DNA of 64,000 bases, from positions 1,426,001 through 1,490,000 of the forward strand of contig NZ_HG938353.1 in the NCBI RefSeq assembly GCF_000731315.1, in the 5' to 3' direction. Each line of letters opens with the position of its first letter. The stretch's first letter is position 1. The notes under the pieces are model-generated. The model was not told the origin of the DNA and did not search any database. It saw nothing but the letters and a program-made list of their open reading frames with translations. This document shows positions 19,415 through 26,344 of the stretch, piece after piece. This DNA comes from Neorhizobium galegae bv. orientalis str. HAMBI 540 (lineage in GTDB: Bacteria > Pseudomonadota > Alphaproteobacteria > Rhizobiales > Rhizobiaceae). The position numbers and the translations under genes were made by a program.

Positions 19415-19783
19415 ATGTTCATTACCGAAGCATTCGCCCAGGCCCCAGCCGCAGCACCGGGAGCTTCCGCGTTCGGCTCCGGCCTTGAGATGCTCTTCCT
19501 CTTCGCGCCTCTGATGGTGGTCTGGTATTTCTTTCTGATCCGTCCGCAGCGCGCCACTGCCAAGAAGCGCCAGGAGACGTTGTCTAACGTCCGCCGCGGC
19601 GACCAGGTCGTTCTTGGCGGCGGCATCACCGGCAAGGTGACCAAGGTTATCGACGACGCCGAAGTGGAAGTCGAAATCGCCGAAGGCGTGAAGATCCGCG
19701 CCATGCGCGCCTATATTGCCGAAGTCCGCGTCAAGGGCGAGCCGGTCAAGACCGAACCGGCGAAGACCGGAACGGCTTCCTGA
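19415..19783 (+). CDS. yajC: Sec translocon accessory subunit YajC
   Basis: This 122-aa YajC has a short periplasmic Ala/Pro-rich N terminus, one transmembrane helix (about residues 24-44) and a cytoplasmic small beta domain. The signature FFLIRPQRATAKKRQE follows the helix and GDQVVLGGGITGKVTKV lies in the domain. YajC associates with SecDF and SecYEG. TAGGAG lies eight bases before the ATG. In most alphaproteobacteria yajC is followed by secD and secF; here the next gene is the Mth938-like protein, with only about 90 bases between. Confidence 0.94.
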   Translation: MFITEAFAQAPAAAPGASAFGSGLEMLFLFAPLMVVWYFFLIRPQRATAKKRQETLSNVRRGDQVVLGGGITGKVTKVIDDAEVEVEIAEGVKIRAMRAYIAEVRVKGEPVKTEPAKTGTAS

Positions 19784-19800
19784 ACGTTATCGCCGATGTA

Positions 19801-19825
19801 AAGGCCCTGTGTGCTGCAGGGCCTT
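19801..19825. other. Hairpin between yajC and the Mth938-like gene
   Basis: AAGGCCCTG (19801-19809) pairs with CAGGGCCTT (19817-19825) around a seven-base loop. There is no following T run, so a processing or stabilising stem is as likely as a terminator. Confidence 0.5.
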
Positions 19826-19884
19826 GGATCCAAAGAGCCGGGCCATCATCCGGCTCGTAACCTTTTCGAGAAAGCATGCGGCCC

Positions 19885-20271
19885 ATGGTGAAAGGCATCG
19901 AAATCCGCGACGCCCATTTTCCCGGTCGTGCTCCGATCGACGCTTATGGCAATGGCGGTTTCCGTTTTGCAGACATGTCGCATCGCGGCTCGCTGCTCTG
20001 CCTTCCCTCGGGTATCCACGGCTGGGAACTGCAGGAAGGTGAACCGCTGACGGTCGCTTCCCTGATGAAGGTGCTCGCCGAATCAAACGAGATCGAAGTG
20101 TTGCTTGTCGGCATGGGCGCCAACCTCAAGCCCATTCCGGCGGATGTGAAGGCGGCGTTGAAGGCCAAGGGCATCGCCTCCGATCCGATGAGCACCGGTG
20201 CCGCCGTGCGCACGTTCAACATCATGCTCGCCGAATCGCGCGCCGTCGCCGCAGCTCTGATTGCCGTCTGA
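19885..20271 (+). CDS. Mth938-like domain-containing protein
   Basis: This 128-aa protein of the Mth938/NDUFAF3-like fold is recognised from GIEIRDAHFPGRAPIDAYG, SLLCLPSGIHGW and GMGANLKPIPADVKAALK. The eukaryotic homologue NDUFAF3 is a complex I assembly factor; the bacterial role is not settled. ATG 19885 is chosen (GAGAAAG ten bases upstream); ATG 19876 would add three residues but puts that site too close. The following gene, also homologous to a complex I assembly factor, starts four bases after this stop, so the pair is likely one operon and one functional unit. Confidence 0.85.
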   Translation: MVKGIEIRDAHFPGRAPIDAYGNGGFRFADMSHRGSLLCLPSGIHGWELQEGEPLTVASLMKVLAESNEIEVLLVGMGANLKPIPADVKAALKAKGIASDPMSTGAAVRTFNIMLAESRAVAAALIAV

Positions 20272-20274
20272 CAG

Positions 20275-21129
20275 ATGGCCGATCCAGCCAGACAGAACGG
20301 CGACATCTGCCTCGCAACGCTTAGGGATACGGACCGCGACCGTTATCTCGCCTGCCTCCTGTCGCCGGAAGACAAGCGCGGCGCACTTGCGGCCCTTTAT
20401 GCCTTCAACGCCGAGATCGCCCGCGTCCGCGACGTGGTGCGTGAACCGCTTCCCGGCGAAATCCGCCTGCAATGGTGGCGCGACCTCCTCGAAGGCAACG
20501 CTCAAGGCGACAGCACCGGCAACCCCATCGCCGCCAGCCTGCTTGAGGCGATCGAGACCTATCGCCTGCCGCGCCAGACGCTCGTCGACATGATCGAGGC
20601 GCGCATATTCGATCTCTACGACGACCCGCTGACCGACCGGAATGCACTCGAAGGATATGCAGGCGAGACCGCTTCGGCAGTCATCCAGCTCGCGAGCCTG
20701 ATTCTCTCTCCCACCGACGCGGCAAAATCTTCGGAGGCGGCTGGACACGCGGGTGTCGCCCAGTCGATCGCCGGCTTCCTGCTGCTGATGCCCATCCATC
20801 GACGTCGTCATCAGCTTTATCTGCCGCTCGATATCCTCTCGGCGACCGGGCTCGACCGTGATACATTCTTGCGCGGCGAGGATAGGTCGCGCATTTCCGC
20901 TGCGATCGAGGCCTTTGCCGGCCTTGGATTGGAACATCTGGCCAAGGCCAGAAAGTCAGGAACCGTCCCGGCCGCCGTCTTTCCGGCCTATCTGCCGGTG
21001 GCGCTCGCCGAACCAGTGCTGCGCCGCGCGGCGCGCGCCGGTGCCTCGGTGTTCGATACGGCGCTGCAACTTCCGCAGTGGCGGCGGCAATTGCGGCTCT
21101 TGAAGGCCTCGGTTACCAGGCGCTTTTGA
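20275..21129 (+). CDS. Phytoene/squalene synthase-like protein, NDUFAF6 type
   Basis: This 284-aa protein has the all-helical squalene/phytoene synthase fold. LYAFNAEIARVRDVV, IRLQWWRDLLEG and RDRNALEGYAGETA-like segments can be followed in order. The two Asp-rich motifs that bind prenyl diphosphate are missing: the first reads EIARVRD and the second is replaced by QSIAGFLLLMPIHRRR. It therefore resembles mitochondrial NDUFAF6, a complex I assembly factor, rather than a working prenyl synthase. Its pairing with an NDUFAF3-like gene supports that reading. Start ATG 20275 is four bases after the upstream stop. Confidence 0.82.
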   Translation: MADPARQNGDICLATLRDTDRDRYLACLLSPEDKRGALAALYAFNAEIARVRDVVREPLPGEIRLQWWRDLLEGNAQGDSTGNPIAASLLEAIETYRLPRQTLVDMIEARIFDLYDDPLTDRNALEGYAGETASAVIQLASLILSPTDAAKSSEAAGHAGVAQSIAGFLLLMPIHRRRHQLYLPLDILSATGLDRDTFLRGEDRSRISAAIEAFAGLGLEHLAKARKSGTVPAAVFPAYLPVALAEPVLRRAARAGASVFDTALQLPQWRRQLRLLKASVTRRF

Positions 21130-21206
21130 TGGACGTCAAATTCGCGCAAGGCTCGCGCGCTAAGGGACGAGACTAGAAATCCGGCGCCATCATAAGGAGA
21201 AGCGGT

Positions 21207-21701
21207 GTGAGCCCCGTTGTCGTCTGGTCCATCATCTTCGTACTCCTCATGGCGCTCGCCTATTACATCACGCGGATGTCGGGCAAGGACCGGGACAAGG
21301 ACGGCAACCTGCACGATACAGGCATGGCCATTCTCGAATTCGGCCGCGCCTTTCCCAACGAAGCGATCCGTAGCCTGCATGTGACCGCCAATGGTGAGGC
21401 GATCTTCGTACGCCTGCACGACAACAAGGCCGGCTTCATGCGCAGCCACCGCAACCATTACGCCTGCTTTTTGATCGAGCCGGGCAGGGTCCGCGTCACC
21501 CCATTGCCGAACGCCAAGGGTTTCACCGTCGAATTCCTGGACGCGTCGACCCAGAACGGCACCTACCTGTTTTCCACGGAAAAGGAGGCGGCCGAAGTCG
21601 CCCTCTGGCTGCTCGACAACTATGTCAGCGTTGCCGATCGCGATCTGGAGGAAAAGCCGAGGCCGCCGACCGGGGATATCAGCCCCGATCAAGCCAACTA
21701 G
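21207..21701 (+). CDS. Membrane-anchored hypothetical protein
   Basis: This 164-aa protein has an N-terminal transmembrane helix ([18 protein letters not shown]) and a soluble cytoplasmic or periplasmic domain with a PH-like feel ([20 protein letters not shown]). No function is recognised. The start is GTG 21207, supported by AAGGAG at 21194-21199. The last 23 bases overlap the end of trmFO, which is convergent. It lies 77 bases after the NDUFAF6-like gene and may share its transcript. Confidence 0.75.
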   Translation: MSPVVVWSIIFVLLMALAYYITRMSGKDRDKDGNLHDTGMAILEFGRAFPNEAIRSLHVTANGEAIFVRLHDNKAGFMRSHRNHYACFLIEPGRVRVTPLPNAKGFTVEFLDASTQNGTYLFSTEKEAAEVALWLLDNYVSVADRDLEEKPRPPTGDISPDQAN

Positions 21702-23103
21702 CACAATCCCGGAGCGCCCGGACGGCGAGCAGTTGCCGCTTCATTACCGTTTTGTCCTTGCCGCGGAAACGCTTGACCCCCTCCGGCTTGACGATGGAGC
21801 CCGGCTCCAGATCAGGAAACAGCCCAAAGTTGACGTTCATCGGCTGGAACGAGCGCTTGCCCGGCTCGTCGTCCGAAACCAGATGCCCACCGGTTATATG
21901 GCCGAGCAGCGAACCTAGAGCGGTCGTTGCAGGCGGTGCGGGGAGCGTTTCGCCCTTGCGTTCGGCAGCCGCGAAACGGCCGGCAAGAAGTCCGATCGCT
22001 GCACTTTCCACATACCCTTCGCAGCCGGTGATCTGGCCGGCGAATCGCAGGCCCGGCCGGCTTTTCAGCGCCAGGCTCTTGTCGAGAAGAACAGGTGAAT
22101 GGATGTAGGTGTTGCGGTGCAGGCCGCCGAGCCTTGCGAATTCGGCATTCTGCAGGCCCGGAATCATCCGGAAAATGTCCGCCTGGGCGCCGTATTTCAG
22201 CTTCGTCTGGAAACCGACCATGTTGTAGAGCGTGCCGAGCGCATTGTCCTGCCGGAGCTGCACGACCGCATAGGCCTTGACCGTCGGGTTATGGGCATTG
22301 GTGAGACCCATCGGCTTCATCGGCCCATGACGCAGCGTTTCGCGGCCACGTTCGGCCATCACCTCGATCGGCAGGCAGCCGTCGAAATAGGGCGTGCCTT
22401 CCCATTCCTTGAAACCGATCGAATCGCCGGCGATCAGCGCGTCGACGAAGGCATTGTACTGAGCCTCGTCCATCGGGCAGTTGATATAGTCCTTGCCGGT
22501 ACCGCCGGGGCCGACCTTGTCGTAGCGCGACTGGTACCAGCAGATGTCCATGTCGATCGAATCACGGTGCACGATCGGTGCGATGGCGTCGAAGAAGGCG
22601 AGCTGGTCCTCGCCCGTCTCCACCTGGATCGCGGCTGCCAGCGCCGGCGAGGTGAGGGGGCCGGTGGCAATGATCGCCAGATCCCATTCCTTTGGCGGCA
22701 GGCCCTGGATCTCCTCGCGCACGACGGTGATGAGCGGGTGTTTTTCGATCGCTTCGGTCACCGCGTCGGAAAATCCGTCGCGATCGACGGCAAGCGCCCC
22801 GCCGGCCGGTACCTGGTGTCTGTCGGCACATGCCATGATCAGTGAACCGGCCAGCCGCATCTCCGCATGGATGACGCCCACGGCATTCGCGGTCGCATCG
22901 TCGGAGCGGAAGGAATTCGAGCAGACAAGCTCGGCAAGTCCGTCCGTCTTGTGGGCGTCGGTGCCGCGCACGCCGCGCATCTCGTGGAGAATCACCGGGA
23001 CGCCGGCCGAGGCGATCTGCCAGGCGGCTTCGGAACCCGCGAGGCCGCCGCCGACAACGTGGATGGCGGCAGGAGAGGTAGGGGAGGAAGAAATGTTGCT
23101 CAT
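21679..23103 (-). CDS. trmFO: Methylenetetrahydrofolate-tRNA-(uracil-5-)-methyltransferase TrmFO
   Basis: This 474-aa FAD enzyme makes m5U54 in the T-loop of tRNAs using methylenetetrahydrofolate. The N-terminal dinucleotide fold reads [18 protein letters not shown], followed by the GidA-like [10 protein letters not shown] and, near the C terminus, [18 protein letters not shown] and GLLAGRFAA, all TrmFO blocks. Length separates it from MnmG (about 620 aa). The 3' end overlaps the convergent 164-aa gene by 23 bases. Confidence 0.95.
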   Translation of the reverse strand: MSNISSSPTSPAAIHVVGGGLAGSEAAWQIASAGVPVILHEMRGVRGTDAHKTDGLAELVCSNSFRSDDATANAVGVIHAEMRLAGSLIMACADRHQVPAGGALAVDRDGFSDAVTEAIEKHPLITVVREEIQGLPPKEWDLAIIATGPLTSPALAAAIQVETGEDQLAFFDAIAPIVHRDSIDMDICWYQSRYDKVGPGGTGKDYINCPMDEAQYNAFVDALIAGDSIGFKEWEGTPYFDGCLPIEVMAERGRETLRHGPMKPMGLTNAHNPTVKAYAVVQLRQDNALGTLYNMVGFQTKLKYGAQADIFRMIPGLQNAEFARLGGLHRNTYIHSPVLLDKSLALKSRPGLRFAGQITGCEGYVESAAIGLLAGRFAAAERKGETLPAPPATTALGSLLGHITGGHLVSDDEPGKRSFQPMNVNFGLFPDLEPGSIVKPEGVKRFRGKDKTVMKRQLLAVRALRDCASWLDRG

Positions 23104-23141
23104 GGCCGGCTCATTATCACGCCATTTGCCGGACCGGAATC

Positions 23142-23167
23142 AAAAAGGCACCCGAAAAGGTGCCTTT
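23142..23167 (-). terminator. Terminator of the first DUF1127 gene
   Basis: On the minus strand AAAGGCACC (23167-23159) pairs with GGTGCCTTT (23152-23144) around TTTTCG, followed by further T residues. It lies about 85 bases after the DUF1127 stop and 40 bases before trmFO begins, separating the two transcripts. Confidence 0.85.
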
Positions 23168-23250
23168 GATACGTCCTTGGATGTCCTCTCGGACCGCTTG
23201 ATCCTCGCCGCAAGGCCTCGAGCCGTGCGGGTCCGCCTGCGAGAACCGGA

Positions 23251-23394
23251 TTAGCGGAAAGAGCGAGCCGCGATGTGGCGGATGTCGTAGCGGGTCAGAC
23301 CGATGTCGCTGAGGGCCTGGCTCGAAAGATTTCCAAGCTCGTTCATCGTGCGGCGGTAGCTGATCCAGTTCTTGGCGATACGGATCGGGTTCAT
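23251..23394 (-). CDS. DUF1127 small protein (copy 1)
   Basis: This 47-aa protein reads MNPIRIAKNWISYRR, then TMNELGNLSSQALSDIGLTR and YDIRHIAARSFR. The W-x-x-Y-R-x-x-x-x-L-x-x-L-S-x-x-x-L-x-D-I-G pattern is the DUF1127 signature. The ATG at 23394 follows GAGGAAACAACC. DUF1127 proteins are Arg-rich; members in Rhodobacter (CcaF1) and Agrobacterium have been linked to RNA binding and stress or phosphate responses. It has its own terminator and an upstream motif shared with the nearby small RNA, suggesting common control. Confidence 0.9.
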   Translation of the reverse strand: MNPIRIAKNWISYRRTMNELGNLSSQALSDIGLTRYDIRHIAARSFR

Positions 23395-23458
23395 GGTTGT
23401 TTCCTCAAGATTTTTCCTGATGCTCTGTCGTCATCAGCGATGAGGGTCTTATACATCC

Positions 23459-23481
23459 GCATAATAAGAATGTGCAGTGCA
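23459..23481 (-). promoter_or_regulatory. Candidate promoter and activator site of DUF1127 copy 1
   Basis: Read on the minus strand, TGCACTGCACA (23481-23471) is followed four bases later by TATTAT (23466-23461) and GC. The same pair of elements occurs upstream of the small RNA at 24219-24254. The palindromic core overlaps the expected -35 area, as for a LysR-type activator site; VtlR/LsrB is a candidate because it controls DUF1127 genes in Brucella and relatives. That assignment is inference. Confidence 0.5.
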
Positions 23482-23581
23482 AAAAATGTGCGACTGCCAT
23501 GCAAATGTGCAGGGGATCGCTGAAGTTTGCGGCGGAGGCCAAAAATCAGGCAGATGCTTCAAGTGTGAAATTTCTATGAAC

Positions 23582-23615
23582 AAAAAGAAAAGCGCCTCCC
23601 GGAGGAGGCGCTTTT
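23582..23615 (-). terminator. Terminator of the second DUF1127 gene
   Basis: A 12-bp stem, AAAAGCGCCTCC (23588-23599) with GGAGGCGCTTTT (23604-23615), closes a four-base loop. On the minus strand it is followed by CTTTTTG. It begins about 29 bases after the DUF1127 copy 2 stop. Confidence 0.88.
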
Positions 23616-23643
23616 GGATGGTGTAGCAATGTCTGCGCGAGGC

Positions 23644-23790
23644 TTAGAAGCCGACGGCGGTCCGTGCAACGCGGCGGATGTCGGCGCGGCCGATGCCGAG
23701 GTCGCTGAGTTCGCGGTCGCTCATGCGGCCGAGCTCGTTGACGGTTTCGCGGTACTTGCGCCAGGTGGTGAGCTTCTGTGCGATGTTCAT
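23644..23790 (-). CDS. DUF1127 small protein (copy 2)
   Basis: This 48-aa protein begins MNIAQKLTTWRKYRETVNEL and continues GRMSDRELSDLGIGRADIRR. It has the full DUF1127 pattern W-R-x-Y-R-x-x-x-x-L-x-x-x-S-D-R-E-L-x-D-L-G. ATG 23790 is preferred over an open frame extending 38 codons upstream, because the extension is not DUF1127-like and the family is about this long. It is separated from copy 1 by a terminator and a promoter region, so the two genes are independent. A TTGCGCTGCA element lies about 75 bases upstream (23865-23874, plus-strand reading). Confidence 0.9.
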   Translation of the reverse strand: MNIAQKLTTWRKYRETVNELGRMSDRELSDLGIGRADIRRVARTAVGF

Positions 23791-23990
23791 GATCTTGTCC
23801 CTTTCTAGGCCCTTGCCAGCAGCCCGTTCGGCGCTGACTTCAATCTCATGACAACCAATATATGTTGCGCTGCAAAAAGTAACAGCGCCTATTCGGAATG
23901 CCACCTATGCATCTGACGCATTACGAGATCGTTTACCATGCACCAGTGATGAAATGATGCGCGAGTTTTAGGCAGATCGCATGCTGCAGG

Positions 23991-24032
23991 ACAAAAAATA
24001 ACGCCCACCGGGGGAGGAGGTCCGGTGGGCGT
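23991..24032 (-). terminator. Terminator hairpin of the CCUCCUCCC RNA
   Basis: On the minus strand ACGCCCACCGG (24032-24022) pairs with CCGGTGGGCGT (24011-24001) around the loop ACCTCCTCCC, then runs into TATTTTTTG. The hairpin serves both as the third CCUCCUCCC loop and as the transcription terminator. Confidence 0.85.
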
Positions 24033-24214
24033 CATTTGTAACGACTGGCGACTTGGGAGGAGGAGGATCGCCAGTCCCATCAAGCCCGCGCTGGGAGGAG
24101 GAGTGCGCGGCTCGAATTCCTGTCACGGGAAACTCCCCGAGGGCATCTGCATCGTTCAGGGCGGGCGCCAAGCCGTCCAGACCAGAGAGACCGAAACCTT
24201 CAATCAATCTCTGT
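23992..24214 (-). ncRNA. CCUCCUCCC-loop small RNA (cuckoo / CcsR-like)
   Basis: On the minus strand three hairpins follow each other, each with the sequence CCTCCTCCC in its loop: stem 24083-24091/24105-24112, stem 24043-24051/24068-24076 (nine perfect pairs) and stem 24001-24011/24022-24032 (eleven perfect pairs), the last ending in a T run. This is the arrangement described for the alphaproteobacterial cuckoo RNAs and the CcsR RNAs of Rhodobacter, which accompany DUF1127 genes and whose loops can bind ribosome-site-like or other G-rich sequences. Two DUF1127 genes lie just downstream. The 5' end is inferred from a TATTAT box at 24226-24221. Confidence 0.82.
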
Positions 24215-24218
24215 ATTT

Positions 24219-24254
24219 GCATAATATGAGATTGCAGCGAAATTGTGCAGTGCA
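24219..24254 (-). promoter_or_regulatory. Candidate promoter of the CCUCCUCCC RNA
   Basis: On the minus strand TGCACTGCACA (24254-24244) is followed by TTTCGCTGCA (24242-24233), a degenerate second copy, and then TATTATGC (24226-24219). Both the palindromic core and the TATTATGC box recur upstream of DUF1127 copy 1, with the second copy here at about the same distance from TATTATGC as the single copy there. Confidence 0.5.
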
Positions 24255-24437
24255 ATATCCGTATGGATGGCATGCGGTTATTGCATGGCTCATATCGCCG
24301 TTGATTCCAATGTACACATTAGAATTTAATAAAAAGTTAAATATCCCGATAATCGCTGGTTCGACCGGGTGCGGCGGGAGCAAATTCGCCTATCCACTGC
24401 GGTTTCTCGGAGCTGCCAAAAAAGCGTCATTTTCCCT
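24255..24437. other. AT-rich gap before the tRNA-Leu promoter
   Basis: No gene or strong structure is visible. The middle part (about 24300-24350) is clearly more AT-rich than the rest of the window and lies upstream of both the leftward small RNA and the rightward tRNA-Leu. Confidence 0.5.
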
Positions 24438-24465
24438 TTGCGTGCGCCGAAACGGGTGATATAGA
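24438..24465 (+). promoter_or_regulatory. Candidate promoter of tRNA-Leu
   Basis: TTGCGT (24438-24443) and TATAGA (24460-24465) are spaced by 16 bases, about 54 bases before the mature tRNA 5' end. Agreement with the sigma-70 consensus is moderate. Confidence 0.4.
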
Positions 24466-24518
24466 GACGCGCGCTCCGGAAGGCCTTGTGCGACGAGGAT
24501 TTTCGACGCGGCTGGGGC

Positions 24519-24603
<85 letters not shown>

Positions 24604-24765
24604 GAACCGCCCCGCATCAAAACCGCCAGGAGTGCGGTCCGAGCCGGTTCTGGCTAAAGGATCGGCGCTCCTTGAAGCCGCGGCCGGTCTCTCAAAGTTC
24701 CGGCGATGTGCTCATTGAAACCAACGGCTGTCTGAGCACCGCCGCCACGATATGAAGGTATGAAA

Positions 24766-26262
24766 ATGCAGGTTACCGAAACGCTCGCTGAAGGGCTGAA
24801 GCGCGAAATCAAGGTCGTAATCCCCAAGCGGGATATGGAAGCGCAGCTGAACGTGCGCCTCGCCGACGCCAAGGACAAGGTCCGCATCAACGGTTTCCGT
24901 CCGGGCAAGGTGCCGATCGCCCATCTGAAGAAGATGTACGGCAAGTCGATCATGGCGGATCTCGTCAACGAGATTGTCCGTGAACGCCCGACCGAGATCC
25001 TCACCGACCGCGGCGAGAAGTCGGCGACCCAGCCGTCGGTCGCCATGACCGAGGATGAGAACGAAGCCGAAAAGATCCTCAACGCCGAGGTCGATTTCGA
25101 ATTCACGCTCTCCTACGAAGTCATCCCGGACATCGAGCTGCAGTCGACCGACGGCCTTTCCGTCGTTCGTGAAGTCGTCGAAGTCACCGAAGACGAAGTC
25201 AACGAGCAGATCGAGAAGATCGCCGAGAGCGCCCGTACCTTCGAAACCAAGAGCGGCAAGGCCGCCGATGGCGACCGCGTTACCATGAACTATCTCGGCA
25301 AGGTCGATGGCGTTGCCTTCGACGGCGGTACCGCCGAAGATGCCGAACTGGTTCTCGGTTCCGGCCGCTTTATCCCGGGCTTCGAAGACCAGCTCGTCGG
25401 CGTCAAGGCCGGTGAAGACAAGACCATCACCGTGACCTTCCCGGCCGAATATCCGGCTGCGAACCTTGCCGGCAAGGAAGCTACCTTCGACGTCACCGTC
25501 AAGGAAGTTGCCGCTCCCGCCGCTCTCGAGATCAACGACGAACTCGCCTCCAAGCTCGGCATCGAATCCGTCGATCGCCTCAAGGAAATCGTCCGCGGCC
25601 AGATCGAAAGCCAGTACGGCAGCGTCACCCGCCAGAAGGTCAAGCGTCAGATCCTCGACCAGCTTGATGGCATGTACCAGTTCGACACCCCGCAGGGCCT
25701 CGTCGACGCCGAGTTCGAAAACATCTGGCGCCAGATCAACACCGACCTGCAGCAGTCCGGCAAGACCTTCGAAGACGAAGAGACGACCGAGGAAGACGCA
25801 CGCGTCGAGTATCGCAAGCTGGCTGAGCGCCGCGTTCGTCTCGGCCTCGTTCTCTCCGAAATCGGCGAACAGGCTGGCGTCGAGGTGACCGAAGAGGAAA
25901 TGCAGCGCGCCCTTTATGCGCAGCTCCAGCAGTTCCCGGGCCAGCAGAAGGAAATCCTCGACTTCTTCCGCAACACCCCCGGCGCATCGGCTTCGCTCCG
26001 CGCGCCGATCTTCGAAGAGAAGGTCGTCGACAAGCTGCTCTCCGAGATCAAGGTCACCGACAAGGTCGTGACCAAGGAAGAGCTGATGGCTGAAGACGAG
26101 GAAGGCTCGGAAAGCGCTGAAAAGCCGGCCAAGAAGAAGGCCGCCCCGAAGAAGGCTGCAAAGGCTGAGGCTGCTGATGAAGCCGCCGAAGGCGAAGAAG
26201 CTGCCGCTCCGAAGAAGAAGGCTGCCCCGAAGAAGAAGGCCGCTGAAGACAGCGCCGAATAA
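24766..26262 (+). CDS. tig: Trigger factor
   Basis: This 498-aa ribosome-associated chaperone and peptidyl-prolyl isomerase has the N-terminal ribosome-binding loop [17 protein letters not shown] near residue 45, an FKBP-type domain ([20 protein letters not shown], about 165-245) and the helical C-terminal domain. It ends in a Lys/Ala/Glu-rich tail with repeated APKKK blocks, longer than in Escherichia coli but usual in rhizobia. ATG 24766 has AAGG eight to nine bases upstream; ATG 24760 is too close to it. A strong terminator follows. Confidence 0.96.
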   Translation: MQVTETLAEGLKREIKVVIPKRDMEAQLNVRLADAKDKVRINGFRPGKVPIAHLKKMYGKSIMADLVNEIVRERPTEILTDRGEKSATQPSVAMTEDENEAEKILNAEVDFEFTLSYEVIPDIELQSTDGLSVVREVVEVTEDEVNEQIEKIAESARTFETKSGKAADGDRVTMNYLGKVDGVAFDGGTAEDAELVLGSGRFIPGFEDQLVGVKAGEDKTITVTFPAEYPAANLAGKEATFDVTVKEVAAPAALEINDELASKLGIESVDRLKEIVRGQIESQYGSVTRQKVKRQILDQLDGMYQFDTPQGLVDAEFENIWRQINTDLQQSGKTFEDEETTEEDARVEYRKLAERRVRLGLVLSEIGEQAGVEVTEEEMQRALYAQLQQFPGQQKEILDFFRNTPGASASLRAPIFEEKVVDKLLSEIKVTDKVVTKEELMAEDEEGSESAEKPAKKKAAPKKAAKAEAADEAAEGEEAAAPKKKAAPKKKAAEDSAE

Positions 26263-26284
26263 CCTTCGCATTGATTGTGTAGAA

Positions 26285-26313
26285 AAGCCGGGTCGGCGAC
26301 GACCCGGCTTTTT
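26285..26313 (+). terminator. Rho-independent terminator after tig
   Basis: AAGCCGGGTCG (26285-26295) pairs perfectly with CGACCCGGCTT (26300-26310) around GCGA and is followed by TTT. It lies 22 bases after the tig stop. Confidence 0.92.
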
Positions 26314-26344
26314 GTTGTGATGAAACCTTTCGAGCCCGCCCCCC

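Noticed and set aside
20275..21129. Carotenoid or hopanoid synthase call for the phytoene-synthase-like gene
   Set aside because: Both Asp-rich substrate motifs are absent and no other terpenoid gene is nearby.
24001..24104. Repeated GGGAGGAGG on the plus strand as an array of ribosome sites
   Set aside because: No start codon follows at the right distance with a sensible frame. The repeats are the complements of CCUCCUCCC hairpin loops on the minus strand.
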